Part shown: positions 28,542 to 36,366 of the stretch, in pieces
Numbering within the stretch: position 1 is the first letter of the stretch
Layout: every line of letters begins with the position of its first letter
From: a bacterium
Lineage (GTDB): Bacteria > Planctomycetota > SZUA-567
DNA length: 64,000 bases
Direction of reading: 5' to 3'
Assembly: GCA_003245715.1 (NCBI GenBank)
Contig: QKCJ01000049.1
Span: 124,001-188,000, forward strand
The notes under the pieces: model-generated
The model's database searches: none
What the model was told of the DNA's origin: nothing
The model's input: the letters and a program-made list of their open reading frames with translations, nothing else
Program-made: the position numbers and the translations under genes

Positions 28542-29344
28542 TGAAGAGCGACCTGCTGCGGGCGATAATATTTCTGGTTCTTGCAGCGGCTCTTTTCATG
28601 TTGCCGCAGGGGTATACTGACAGACTGCGCCTCAAGGTTTATGGCCTTTTCGCCAGTACAGATCGGGCGGTAAGCGGCCTTGACCAGCCTGAAGCTGTGT
28701 ATGATTCTTCGGTTGACCCGCGTTTGCGTCTGCAGGAGATGACCAACGAGCTTTTCCAGAAAGATGCGGAGATATCTGAACTCAAGCGCGAGCTGCGTAA
28801 CTTTATCGACTTCAAGAATATCCTGCCTACGACTAAAATCATACCTGCCAGCGTGATCGGTTATAAACCGGGTGAGAGCGCTCCGGAGGTCTATCTTTCT
28901 GCCGGGGTAAAGGATGGTGTTAAAAAAGGTGATTGCCTTGTGCAGGGCGGGGCGTATGTCGGTAGGGTTTTTCTTGCTGGTGAGTCTGCCTCAATGGCAA
29001 TGCTTCTTGATAATCCCGGGTGTGTTGTGGCGGGGCGGGCAATTAAAAGCGGCGACACCTGTATCGTGCGTGGCGAGGGTTATGACAAGGCGCAGGCGGT
29101 TTTTTATACAAGTCTGAGCGCGGTGGTTCCGGGTGAGAAGATCATCACTTCTGGGCTGCTTGGTGATACTCCTGCCGGGTTGGTCATTGCTACGGTCAGT
29201 GACTATCCTCATCTTGGTCGTGAACCGGGGACGCTTGAAGCACCGGTGCGTATTCAGGCGCATCTCTCATCACTTTCCGATGTCATAATTATCAGCGGGG
29301 GTAACGCCGTAGCCCGGCCGGGAGCAATGGAGGGTAAAGAATGA
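28541..29344 (+). CDS. mreC: Rod shape-determining protein MreC
   Basis: MreC joins the MreB cytoskeleton to peptidoglycan synthases. The 267-residue protein has one N-terminal membrane helix (residues about 6-24), a coiled-coil stretch (EMTNELFQKDAEISELKREL) and the periplasmic beta-barrel domain with AGVKDGVKKGDCLV and ITSGLLGDTPAGLVIATV. Its stop overlaps mreD. No mreB lies in the window. Confidence 0.9.
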   Translation: MKSDLLRAIIFLVLAAALFMLPQGYTDRLRLKVYGLFASTDRAVSGLDQPEAVYDSSVDPRLRLQEMTNELFQKDAEISELKRELRNFIDFKNILPTTKIIPASVIGYKPGESAPEVYLSAGVKDGVKKGDCLVQGGAYVGRVFLAGESASMAMLLDNPGCVVAGRAIKSGDTCIVRGEGYDKAQAVFYTSLSAVVPGEKIITSGLLGDTPAGLVIATVSDYPHLGREPGTLEAPVRIQAHLSSLSDVIIISGGNAVARPGAMEGKE

Positions 29345-29832
29345 AATTTATCCTTTATGTTTTCATGCTTACGGTTGCTGCGGTATTGCAGATGCTTTTT
29401 GCCCGTGGCATGACCATACCAAGAGCCAGCGGCGAGTATCTCTTTCTGTTTGCTTTTTGCATCTCATTATTTGCACCGCGAAAAAATATAATTCCTCTCT
29501 TTTTTATTGCCGGGATTTTTCGTGATATCTTTCTGACCCAGCAACTCGGCCCCGCGACAATCCTTTATACGCTATGCGGTATAATGGTGACATTTCTGCG
29601 CAACTATATTTCAAGCGACCATGTCTTTACCCGTTATGTGTTTTTTCTGCTGGGGCTTTTTTCGGTTCTGTTTATCCTTGGTATTTTCAGCAGCGGCCAT
29701 TACTCTTCCGACCTTCTTGAAGCGGCCTTTTATAATTCGGTATACACACTTTTACTTGCCCCTCTTTTCAGAATCTTTGTCATGGCAACATCATTTGCTG
29801 ACTGGGATAAACGGACTGGGGTGCTGCTGTGA
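29341..29832 (+). CDS. mreD: Rod shape-determining protein MreD
   Basis: The 163-residue protein is almost wholly hydrophobic, with five or so membrane helices, and directly follows mreC with a four-base overlap. That size, topology and position are diagnostic of MreD, although its sequence is poorly conserved. It works in the elongation complex. The stop overlaps the cbiA start. Confidence 0.85.
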   Translation: MKFILYVFMLTVAAVLQMLFARGMTIPRASGEYLFLFAFCISLFAPRKNIIPLFFIAGIFRDIFLTQQLGPATILYTLCGIMVTFLRNYISSDHVFTRYVFFLLGLFSVLFILGIFSSGHYSSDLLEAAFYNSVYTLLLAPLFRIFVMATSFADWDKRTGVLL

Positions 29833-31208
29833 AAGCAATTCTTGTAAGCTCGGCTGCAAGCAACTCTGGCAAGACTTCTTTCACCCTTGGTCTTTGCCAT
29901 GCGCTAAAAAAACAGGGGCTGAAGGTGCAGGCCTTTAAATGCGGCCCTGATTACCTTGATCCGACCTACCTTAAACTCGCTACCGGCCGGCCGGCCTATA
30001 ATCTTGATTTATACATGACCGGTGAGGATTATGTGCGTTCTTTATTTTACTCTTCCTGTGCCGGACGTGACGGTGAGGAACCTGCGGATATTGCGGTTAT
30101 TGAAGGTGCAATGGGGCTTTATGACGGAGTTGGCGCGCAGAGTAATAACGCTTCGGCTGCGGCTGTCAGTAAGCTCCTGGGCGTTCCGGTTGTGCTAGTT
30201 GTTTCAGCCAGATCGATGGCCGGGAGTTTTGCGGCGCTGGTTAACGGTTTTGTGGATTTTCCTGATGCGCCTGATTTTGCCGGAGTAGTTGCCAATTTCT
30301 GCGGTTCGGATAATCATGCGTCTATTCTCAGAGACTCTTTAAGTCGCATTTCAGGCATGCCGGATTTTCTGGGTGCCATTATGCGCGGTGCCTTTATTGA
30401 GCTGCCGTCGCGTCATTTAGGACTGGTACGGGCGGAAGAAGCTGGTATGACAGACGGAATTTTAGATTCGCTGGCTAATGCGGTAAGTGAGGCGATTGAT
30501 CTTGACGGTCTTCTGACGAATGCTGCGGAGATGACCTACGGTAAAATTATCGCGCCCGCGCCTGTAAAGCGTAAACTGCGTTTGGGGATTGCCTGTGATG
30601 AAGCATTTCATTTTTATTATCCGGATAATCTGCAGGCTCTTGAAGATCGTGGTGTTGAACTTATTGAGTTTTCTCCACTGCATGACTGCGTATTGCCGGA
30701 TAACCTTGACGGGTTATATCTTGGCGGGGGGTATCCTGAGATGTATGCAGGAGTGTTATCTCAAAATTTTCAGATGCGTGAAAATGTTCGTGAGTTTTGT
30801 GTGTCGGGCAGGATGGTATATGCAGAGTGTGGCGGGTTGATGTATCTTGCGGGAAGCATTATTACCCTTGATAATTCTGTGTATAAGATGGCGGGGGTAA
30901 TTCCGGTAAGGGTGAAGATGCTTGAGAAGATAAATAAGCTTGGCTATGTCTGCGGTAAGAGTAATGGCGGGGTCTGGGCTGGCGGCGTTGAGGTGCGGGG
31001 ACATGAGTATCATTATTCTGAGGTGCTAGACCCGTTGCCTGAAGGGTGGTGTAGTGCATACTTCTTGACACTGGCTCGTGATAAATCTGCCGCAGTCACC
31101 GAAGAGGGATATGCCCGCGGGCTTGTTCAGGCCAGTTACCTGCACGCTCATTTTGCTTCTTCGGAGGAGTTGCTTGACAGGTTTATTTCCGCACTTGAAA
31201 GGGTGTGA
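29829..31208 (+). CDS. cbiA: Cobyrinic acid a,c-diamide synthase
   Basis: CbiA amidates the a and c carboxylates of cobyrinic acid using glutamine and ATP. The 459-residue protein starts with an ATPase domain (SSAASNSGKTSFTLGL, FKCGPDYLDP, VIEGAMGLYDG). It ends with a class I glutamine amidotransferase domain with nucleophile Cys in YAECGGLMYL and the His in HEYHYSEV. It overlaps mreD, so a cobalamin gene is carried in a cell-shape operon. The companion cobT lies 17 kb away. Confidence 0.95.
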   Translation: MKAILVSSAASNSGKTSFTLGLCHALKKQGLKVQAFKCGPDYLDPTYLKLATGRPAYNLDLYMTGEDYVRSLFYSSCAGRDGEEPADIAVIEGAMGLYDGVGAQSNNASAAAVSKLLGVPVVLVVSARSMAGSFAALVNGFVDFPDAPDFAGVVANFCGSDNHASILRDSLSRISGMPDFLGAIMRGAFIELPSRHLGLVRAEEAGMTDGILDSLANAVSEAIDLDGLLTNAAEMTYGKIIAPAPVKRKLRLGIACDEAFHFYYPDNLQALEDRGVELIEFSPLHDCVLPDNLDGLYLGGGYPEMYAGVLSQNFQMRENVREFCVSGRMVYAECGGLMYLAGSIITLDNSVYKMAGVIPVRVKMLEKINKLGYVCGKSNGGVWAGGVEVRGHEYHYSEVLDPLPEGWCSAYFLTLARDKSAAVTEEGYARGLVQASYLHAHFASSEELLDRFISALERV

Positions 31209-31290
31209 GTCGGGTTGATTGGCTAGTATGTAATTCTTTAAGCTCTTGCAATAAACGGCGGCCTGTACATAATTTTTCATTAAATAAAGG

Positions 31291-31695
31291 ATGGCAATTA
31301 TGTTTAATACTATTATAACTCCGCGTTTTGGTGATGTTGACGGTTTGCGCCATATCAATAATGTCTCACTTATCGAGTGGTATGAAACTGCCCGCAACGA
31401 ATTTTTTCAGATATTTAATCCGGAGCTTTCACTTGATGCCTGGAATCTGATAATGGTGCATATGGAGGTTGATTATCTGGGGCAGATGTATTTTGGCAAG
31501 CCGGTTGAGATAAAAAGTTGCATCATTAAAATCGGCAACTCTTCTTTGACGCTCCGACAGGAGGCGTGGCAGGGGGGAGAGCTTTGTGCGCGTGGTGATT
31601 TTGTAATGATACACTTTGATTTCAAGAGCCAGAAGCCGGTTGCTTTAACGCAGGAGCAGCGCGGTAAGCTTCAGGAACACTTTGTTGAAGTCTGA
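31291..31695 (+). CDS. Hotdog-fold acyl-CoA thioesterase (4HBT family)
   Basis: The 134-residue protein has the YbgC/4-hydroxybenzoyl-CoA thioesterase pattern: PRFGDVDGLRHINNVSLIEWYE with the catalytic Asp, HMEVDYLGQMYFGKPVEI and FVMIHFD. Such enzymes hydrolyse acyl-CoA or acyl-carrier thioesters. The substrate cannot be told. AAAGGATGG precedes the ATG. It lies 28 bases before trmO. Confidence 0.85.
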   Translation: MAIMFNTIITPRFGDVDGLRHINNVSLIEWYETARNEFFQIFNPELSLDAWNLIMVHMEVDYLGQMYFGKPVEIKSCIIKIGNSSLTLRQEAWQGGELCARGDFVMIHFDFKSQKPVALTQEQRGKLQEHFVEV

Positions 31696-31723
31696 TCTGG
31701 CATATAACAGTAAGGATATTTTG

Positions 31724-32209
31724 ATGAAGGAATTTTCTTTCAAGCAGATTGGGGTGGTTCACAGTGAACATCAGGAAGCGGTTAAAACTCCGATACAACC
31801 GGTTTTTGCTGATGATTGCTGCGGTAGTATTGAGATTTTTGATGAGTACGCAGAGGGGCTTAAAGGCGTCGATGGCTTTTCGCATATCATGGTTTTTTAT
31901 GTTCTTGACCGTCGGAGCAAGGTCGAGCTGATGGTCAAACCATTTATGGGTGATGAAAAGACCGGCATCTTCAGTACCCGACATCCACACCGTCCTAACC
32001 CACTGGGCATAAGCCTGCTCAAACTTGAAAAGGTTGAGGGCAATACTTTGATGGTCTCCGGGGTTGATATTCTCGACGGTACTCCGGTAATTGACATCAA
32101 ACCGTATGTTGCACGGTTTGACTCGCGCGAGGACGTCAAGAGCGGCTGGACAGATCAGGTCGCGGATAAGGACGCTGAAATCCGCGGTCTGCGTGAATAT
32201 AAAAAATAG
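31724..32209 (+). CDS. trmO: tRNA (adenine-N6)-methyltransferase TrmO
   Basis: TrmO methylates N6-threonylcarbamoyladenosine-37 of tRNA. The 161-residue protein is the TsaA-like beta-barrel domain: KQIGVVHSEH, LKGVDGFSHIMVFY, FSTRHPHRPNPLGISL and DILDGTPVIDIKPYVARFD are characteristic. I start at the ATG at 31724, with AAGGA seven bases upstream; the frame from 31682 overlaps the previous gene without a ribosome site. The C-terminal extension found in E. coli TrmO is missing. Confidence 0.9.
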   Translation: MKEFSFKQIGVVHSEHQEAVKTPIQPVFADDCCGSIEIFDEYAEGLKGVDGFSHIMVFYVLDRRSKVELMVKPFMGDEKTGIFSTRHPHRPNPLGISLLKLEKVEGNTLMVSGVDILDGTPVIDIKPYVARFDSREDVKSGWTDQVADKDAEIRGLREYKK

Positions 32210-32239
32210 CCGGTAATTTTTTTACCCGAACCCAGCCGG

Positions 32240-33037
32240 TTACCTGAACATCAATTCGCCAAGGCTTGGCGGCGGCATATCGGTCTCAGGCTCTGGTTCT
32301 TGCGGCGGCGAGAAATCGGTGCTGTTCTCAAGCAGAAATCGCCTAATTATATGGGCGGTCAGCTCATATTCGGTGACGGGGAATTCATGGCCGCAGTCAC
32401 TCAGCCAATAGGTGTAATGCTGGTTTCTCGATGGAAGGTCGGTGAGGTCTTCCGGCCGCTCAGCCCGTCCCCTGTCGCCATATAAAAAAAGAATTTCGGT
32501 ATTGGCGTTATCGGTAAGCCAGGAAAAATTATAAGCATTTATCGTGATTATGTAATCATCCCTGATATTTATCCGCCACCCCTTAAAAGTATTTCTTATA
32601 CTCAGAAATTCCTCGCGGTTTTTGTACGGAATCAGGTCTTCGCCGAAGATGTCTTTGCGCTTTGACGGTGGCAGGAAGGTATCAAGCAGGATCAGCTTTG
32701 AGCATAAATGTGGAGCCTGACGCAGTACCTCAAGTGCCAGTATCCCGCCTGTGCCATGCGCAATAAAGGGGATGCGCCCAAGCAGTGCGCCGCTGACCAG
32801 CTCGATAATGTCTCTGGCCATGGTTTTAATGGTTGTCAGTTCAAACGGGATATCGCTTTTACCGTGACCGGGAAGGTCTGGGGCGGTAACGCTGAAATCG
32901 ATCTCAAGCTCGGAAATAAGCCTCAGGTAATAATCAGAAGAACGGCCAAAGTCATGCAGGAAAATGGTACGCAGGCCGCTGCCGGTTGATCTGTAATTGA
33001 GACTGCCCCAACTTCGTTTGATCTGTTCCTCAAACAC
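32240..33037 (-). CDS. Alpha/beta-hydrolase fold protein lacking the nucleophile Ser
   Basis: The 265-residue protein has the fold's usual blocks: IFLHDFGRSSDYY, VTAPDLPGHGKSD, a nucleophile-elbow region, LFLYGDRGRAERPEDL (acid strand) and DCGHEFPVTEYE (the late His). At the elbow, AHGTGG replaces the usual GHSxGG, so Gly95 stands where the nucleophilic Ser should be. Hydrolysis by the normal route is unlikely. It may bind a ligand, or be a protein partner. It lies 30 bases downstream of the phosphatase-like gene and is probably co-transcribed with it. Confidence 0.75.
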   Translation of the reverse strand: MFEEQIKRSWGSLNYRSTGSGLRTIFLHDFGRSSDYYLRLISELEIDFSVTAPDLPGHGKSDIPFELTTIKTMARDIIELVSGALLGRIPFIAHGTGGILALEVLRQAPHLCSKLILLDTFLPPSKRKDIFGEDLIPYKNREEFLSIRNTFKGWRINIRDDYIITINAYNFSWLTDNANTEILFLYGDRGRAERPEDLTDLPSRNQHYTYWLSDCGHEFPVTEYELTAHIIRRFLLENSTDFSPPQEPEPETDMPPPSLGELMFR

Positions 33038-33067
33038 CGGTAGCCTCCGCAGGGTGATCTCGTGAAA

Positions 33068-34324
33068 TCAGACAACGCTCTTTTTCTGCTGGCGCTGGAT
33101 ACCGAGTACCGTTACATCATACTGTGATGAACCGGCGCGGCTTTCTTTCAGCAGCATCGCAACCTGATCGGCCAGGCTGAAACCGCCGCTGATCTCCATC
33201 TTGGTTGCCAGCTTCTCTGAGAGTTTGTCAAGCGAGAGACTTTTCTTCTCTGTGAATTTATTGATGTCGTCGGTCATCAGGGCAAGTGAGTCGCCGGGGG
33301 CAAACTGCATCTCAACCTCTGTAAGCTTGACCCCGCTGAAGGCACCAAGGTGCGGGCCGAGGGCTTCGTCAAATACTGAGAGTTCGCCGCCTTTGAAGCG
33401 CAGCATCTTGACACTTCCTGCCCGGCATATGCGTGCCTTGCGGGTACGGGTATCTAGTATCATCATCGCAATTGAAACAAGCTGTGAACGGTTTGAATGC
33501 TTGATAAGGTCGTCATTGATGTATTCCATAACCTCAGAGAGGGGTTTTCCGCTTGAAAGTTCGCCGCGGATAGTCGGGATCAGATGCGCAAGATTAAGCG
33601 AGGCTTTCACGCCCCAGCCTGAGGTCTTGCCGACAATTATCACCATTCTGCCATTGGGCAGCTGCAAAAAGTCATGGAAATCGCCACCACCCTCAGGGCA
33701 GCGCAGAAGATGAAGCGACGCGTCAAAACCTATAATCTGCGGCACTTCTTCTGAGAGTATCTCAGCCTTGAGCGCGTGGCTGAATTCAATCTCAAAATCA
33801 TTATACTCGCTCATGTTGCTGGTATAGAGAGAGTGTGAAATATTATTGGCGTACAGGCTGATAAGGTTCTTGATGTTTACCGGAAGCTTGCCGGTCGGGC
33901 CATCGCCAAAGCACAGCAGGCCAAATGGAATATCCTGAAAGATAAGAGGTATGCAGTAACCGCATTTCCAGCTTTTGCCGAGAATGCTGCTTGCCCCGCG
34001 GCCGGAGAGAATTTCCACCGGCTCGTCAAGATCAATATTGACCTTAACCTCATCATTAAGGCTGACCAAGGGTAAAAGTTGCGTCTCATCAGCGGAAAGT
34101 TCAAATAAACAAGCTTTGCCAAAACCACACGTTGACGCGAATTTATCAAGAGATTCGGAAAAAATTTTCTTGAGTGACCGCCCGAGGCTCATGCCTTCGC
34201 TGATAGACAGAATAGCCGCATTTGCATTATCGCGTAGCTGCAGTTCATTGTATTTTTTCACCAGCTCTGCTTTGCTGGATTTGCTTATGTCTGTGGTGTT
34301 GCCTGTGGATTTGGTCTTATTCAT
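33068..34324 (-). CDS. GAF plus SpoIIE-type PP2C phosphatase-like protein
   Basis: The 418-residue protein begins with a polar coil and a GAF-like sensor domain (about 40-170). A SpoIIE/RsbU-type PP2C domain follows (about 195-410) with EGGGDFHDF, RAGSVKMLRF, GPHLGAF and GDSLALMTDDINKF. The second metal motif, normally GDxxGHG, reads GKTSGWG: Lys233 replaces the metal-binding Asp and Trp replaces His. Activity may be reduced or lost. Intact relatives dephosphorylate anti-anti-sigma factors. No such factor is adjacent. Confidence 0.8.
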   Translation of the reverse strand: MNKTKSTGNTTDISKSSKAELVKKYNELQLRDNANAAILSISEGMSLGRSLKKIFSESLDKFASTCGFGKACLFELSADETQLLPLVSLNDEVKVNIDLDEPVEILSGRGASSILGKSWKCGYCIPLIFQDIPFGLLCFGDGPTGKLPVNIKNLISLYANNISHSLYTSNMSEYNDFEIEFSHALKAEILSEEVPQIIGFDASLHLLRCPEGGGDFHDFLQLPNGRMVIIVGKTSGWGVKASLNLAHLIPTIRGELSSGKPLSEVMEYINDDLIKHSNRSQLVSIAMMILDTRTRKARICRAGSVKMLRFKGGELSVFDEALGPHLGAFSGVKLTEVEMQFAPGDSLALMTDDINKFTEKKSLSLDKLSEKLATKMEISGGFSLADQVAMLLKESRAGSSQYDVTVLGIQRQQKKSVV

Positions 34325-34490
34325 AATCTTGTCTTCGTTGTTCAGTAACCCGGACCTCCAATTTAGTTATGCCGATTTTACCTTTTCTTTAAAAAATTGT
34401 CAACCTGCAAAAAATCATATTCATAACTTCCATAAAATTAAGCTCTTAGATAAATTTAGAAAACTGTGGCAGACATCCACAATAAATAAT

Positions 34491-34524
34491 CAAACATTTG
34501 TTTGACTTTTCAAACGTTTGTTTT
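34491..34524. promoter_or_regulatory. Twin TetR operator-like boxes
   Basis: CAAACATTTGTTTG (34491-34504) and CAAACGTTTGTTTT (34511-34524) start 20 bases apart, about two helical turns. The core CAAACGTTTG of the second is a perfect palindrome. They sit immediately before and within the promoter of the TetR-type gene, so autorepression of the efflux operon is inferred. Confidence 0.7.
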
Positions 34525-34529
34525 ATAAT
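34502..34529 (+). promoter_or_regulatory. Strong sigma-70 promoter of the efflux operon
   Basis: TTGACT (34502-34507) and a perfect TATAAT (34524-34529) are separated by 16 bases. The -35 overlaps operator box 1, and box 2 fills the spacer. The predicted start is about 25 bases before the ATG, leaving room for AAGGAG at 34548-34553. Confidence 0.75.
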
Positions 34530-34560
34530 TAATATATCACAAAGTGCAAGGAGTGTATAG

Positions 34561-35199
34561 ATGGATAAAGAAAATTTGAATACCAAGACAGCTCTGATTC
34601 TTGCTTCGGGTCCGATATTTGCCGAAAAAGGTTTGGAGGGTGCAAGTGTCCGGGCGATTGCCAAGGCTGCGGATGCTAATGTTGCCAGTGTGAACTATCA
34701 TTTCGGGACTAAAGAAAACCTGTATCTGGAAGCGTTCAAATATGTGGTTGGTGAGGTGCATACAGAGTATTTGCATGAAGCATGGAATCTCATGCCGCTG
34801 GAGGAACGTTTGCCTGAAAATATAATACGGATGATAAAGAAGAATCTCCGTGACTGTTTTGACTGCTTCTTTCGCAAGAATCATCCGTTATGGTTTTATA
34901 TCCTTCTGCACCGTGAGATGTGTAATCCTGGCAAGGCGTTTATGTGTTTGAAGAAGAATGTGATTGAGCCGGTTCATCAGGCAGCGCGGGAGATCTTTGC
35001 GATAATGAAGCCTGATGCGGGTAAATGGGAGGCTGATGTCTGGATTATGACGATGCATGGTTTTCTGCTTTTTACCGCCACAACCATGAATGCCAACCGG
35101 ACCTTGTATGGGTGGGAGACAGGCGGTTGGCCGGAGGATTATCTGGAACAGGTTATTACAACCTCGACAAAGTCAGCTATGGCCATGATTAGTCAATGA
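34561..35199 (+). CDS. TetR-family repressor of an RND efflux operon
   Basis: The 212-residue protein has an N-terminal TetR helix-turn-helix (AEKGLEGASVRAIAKAADANVASVNYHFGTKENLY) and a ligand-binding C-domain similar to the CecR/YbiH group (ILLHREMCNPGKAF). It likely binds the two boxes upstream of its own promoter and controls the membrane fusion protein and RND pump that follow. The inducer is unknown. AAGGAG lies seven bases before the ATG. Confidence 0.9.
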   Translation: MDKENLNTKTALILASGPIFAEKGLEGASVRAIAKAADANVASVNYHFGTKENLYLEAFKYVVGEVHTEYLHEAWNLMPLEERLPENIIRMIKKNLRDCFDCFFRKNHPLWFYILLHREMCNPGKAFMCLKKNVIEPVHQAAREIFAIMKPDAGKWEADVWIMTMHGFLLFTATTMNANRTLYGWETGGWPEDYLEQVITTSTKSAMAMISQ

Positions 35200-35238
35200 T
35201 TTTAAATTTTTATATATTTAGTAACGGAGTATGTGAGT

Positions 35239-36324
35239 ATGAAACACAAGTATAAGATTGGGGTGCCGTTGAGTCTTTTTGCGGTATTTGGTTTTGTGGC
35301 TATTGTTTGCGCGGCAAACCATCCTGCGCCGGATAAGGCGGTGATTGATGACAAGTCAAGGCCGGTGAAGACGTTGGTTGTCTCGGAGAAGATGGCGGGT
35401 ACTGAACGGATTTATCCTGGCAAGGTCAGGGCCAGCAAACGCGTGAATCTTTCATTTGAAATAAGCGGGGTGCTGACGTCTTTACCGGTTCGCGAGGGTG
35501 TGCGGGTAGAGAAGGGCGATATCCTTGCCCGTCTTGACCAGCGCGATTATATCAACTCCCTTAACTCAGCCAAGGCACTATTTACCGAGGCTGATCTGAA
35601 CTTCAAGCGCAGCCAGAAGCTGCTGAAGGAAGGTATTGTCGCCCAGTCAGAGTTTGACAAGTACAAATCATCCTACGACACGGCTCTAGCCAATTATGAG
35701 ATCAGCAAGAAGGCGCTGGAGGATACGGAGCTGCGCGCACCATTTGCCGGTATCGTCTCAAAGCGTTATGTCGAGAACCACGAGCATATTACCGCTCACA
35801 GCAATATCGTCGGCCTGCGTGATGTCAGTAATATTGAAATTGTTATCCAGTTGCCTGAGGATGAGATGGCTAATATCCGCGATCTGATGGGCAGCAAGAT
35901 GGTTGTTGTTTATGACGCCATTGCCGGCAGGACTTTCAGCGCCAAGGTTGTCGAGTACAGTGTCGAAGCAAACGCTGAAACGCAGACTTATGAGGTTGTT
36001 CTTTCAATGGCTTCGCCAAAGGATTATAACATCCTCCCTGGCATGACCGCGCAGGTCAAGTGGCATCACGGCAGCAAGAATGCGCCTGACAGGCTGATTC
36101 TTCCGGCGACTGCTTTCTGCGGGGATTCTGTAACTCAGAAGAGCTTTGTTTATGTTGTGAAAAAGCCGGAGATGGTGCTTGGCAAGATTGCGGTAACAGT
36201 CGGCTCACCGACACCTGAGGGGATTCCGGTAATCAGCGGTCTTGCGGGTAATGAAGAGATCGTTGTTGCCGGCTGTGCATATCTCAAGGAAGGCATGCCG
36301 GTACGTATTATGCCCAAGTATTGA
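35239..36324 (+). CDS. RND efflux periplasmic adaptor (membrane fusion protein)
   Basis: The 361-residue protein has an N-terminal signal or anchor (about 8-24). Its lipoyl/barrel-sandwich halves flank a helical hairpin: VREGVRVEKGDILARLDQRDY, then coiled segments to SEFDKYKSSYDTALANYEISKKALEDTELRAPFAGIVSKRYVE. A beta-barrel and a C-terminal membrane-proximal domain follow. It bridges the RND pump encoded next to an outer-membrane channel, which is not encoded here. I chose the ATG at 35239, nine bases after CGGAG. Confidence 0.9.
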   Translation: MKHKYKIGVPLSLFAVFGFVAIVCAANHPAPDKAVIDDKSRPVKTLVVSEKMAGTERIYPGKVRASKRVNLSFEISGVLTSLPVREGVRVEKGDILARLDQRDYINSLNSAKALFTEADLNFKRSQKLLKEGIVAQSEFDKYKSSYDTALANYEISKKALEDTELRAPFAGIVSKRYVENHEHITAHSNIVGLRDVSNIEIVIQLPEDEMANIRDLMGSKMVVVYDAIAGRTFSAKVVEYSVEANAETQTYEVVLSMASPKDYNILPGMTAQVKWHHGSKNAPDRLILPATAFCGDSVTQKSFVYVVKKPEMVLGKIAVTVGSPTPEGIPVISGLAGNEEIVVAGCAYLKEGMPVRIMPKY

Positions 36325-36366
36325 TTCAGGGCTTCTGGATAGTATAAAAATAACGGAAAATGGATT

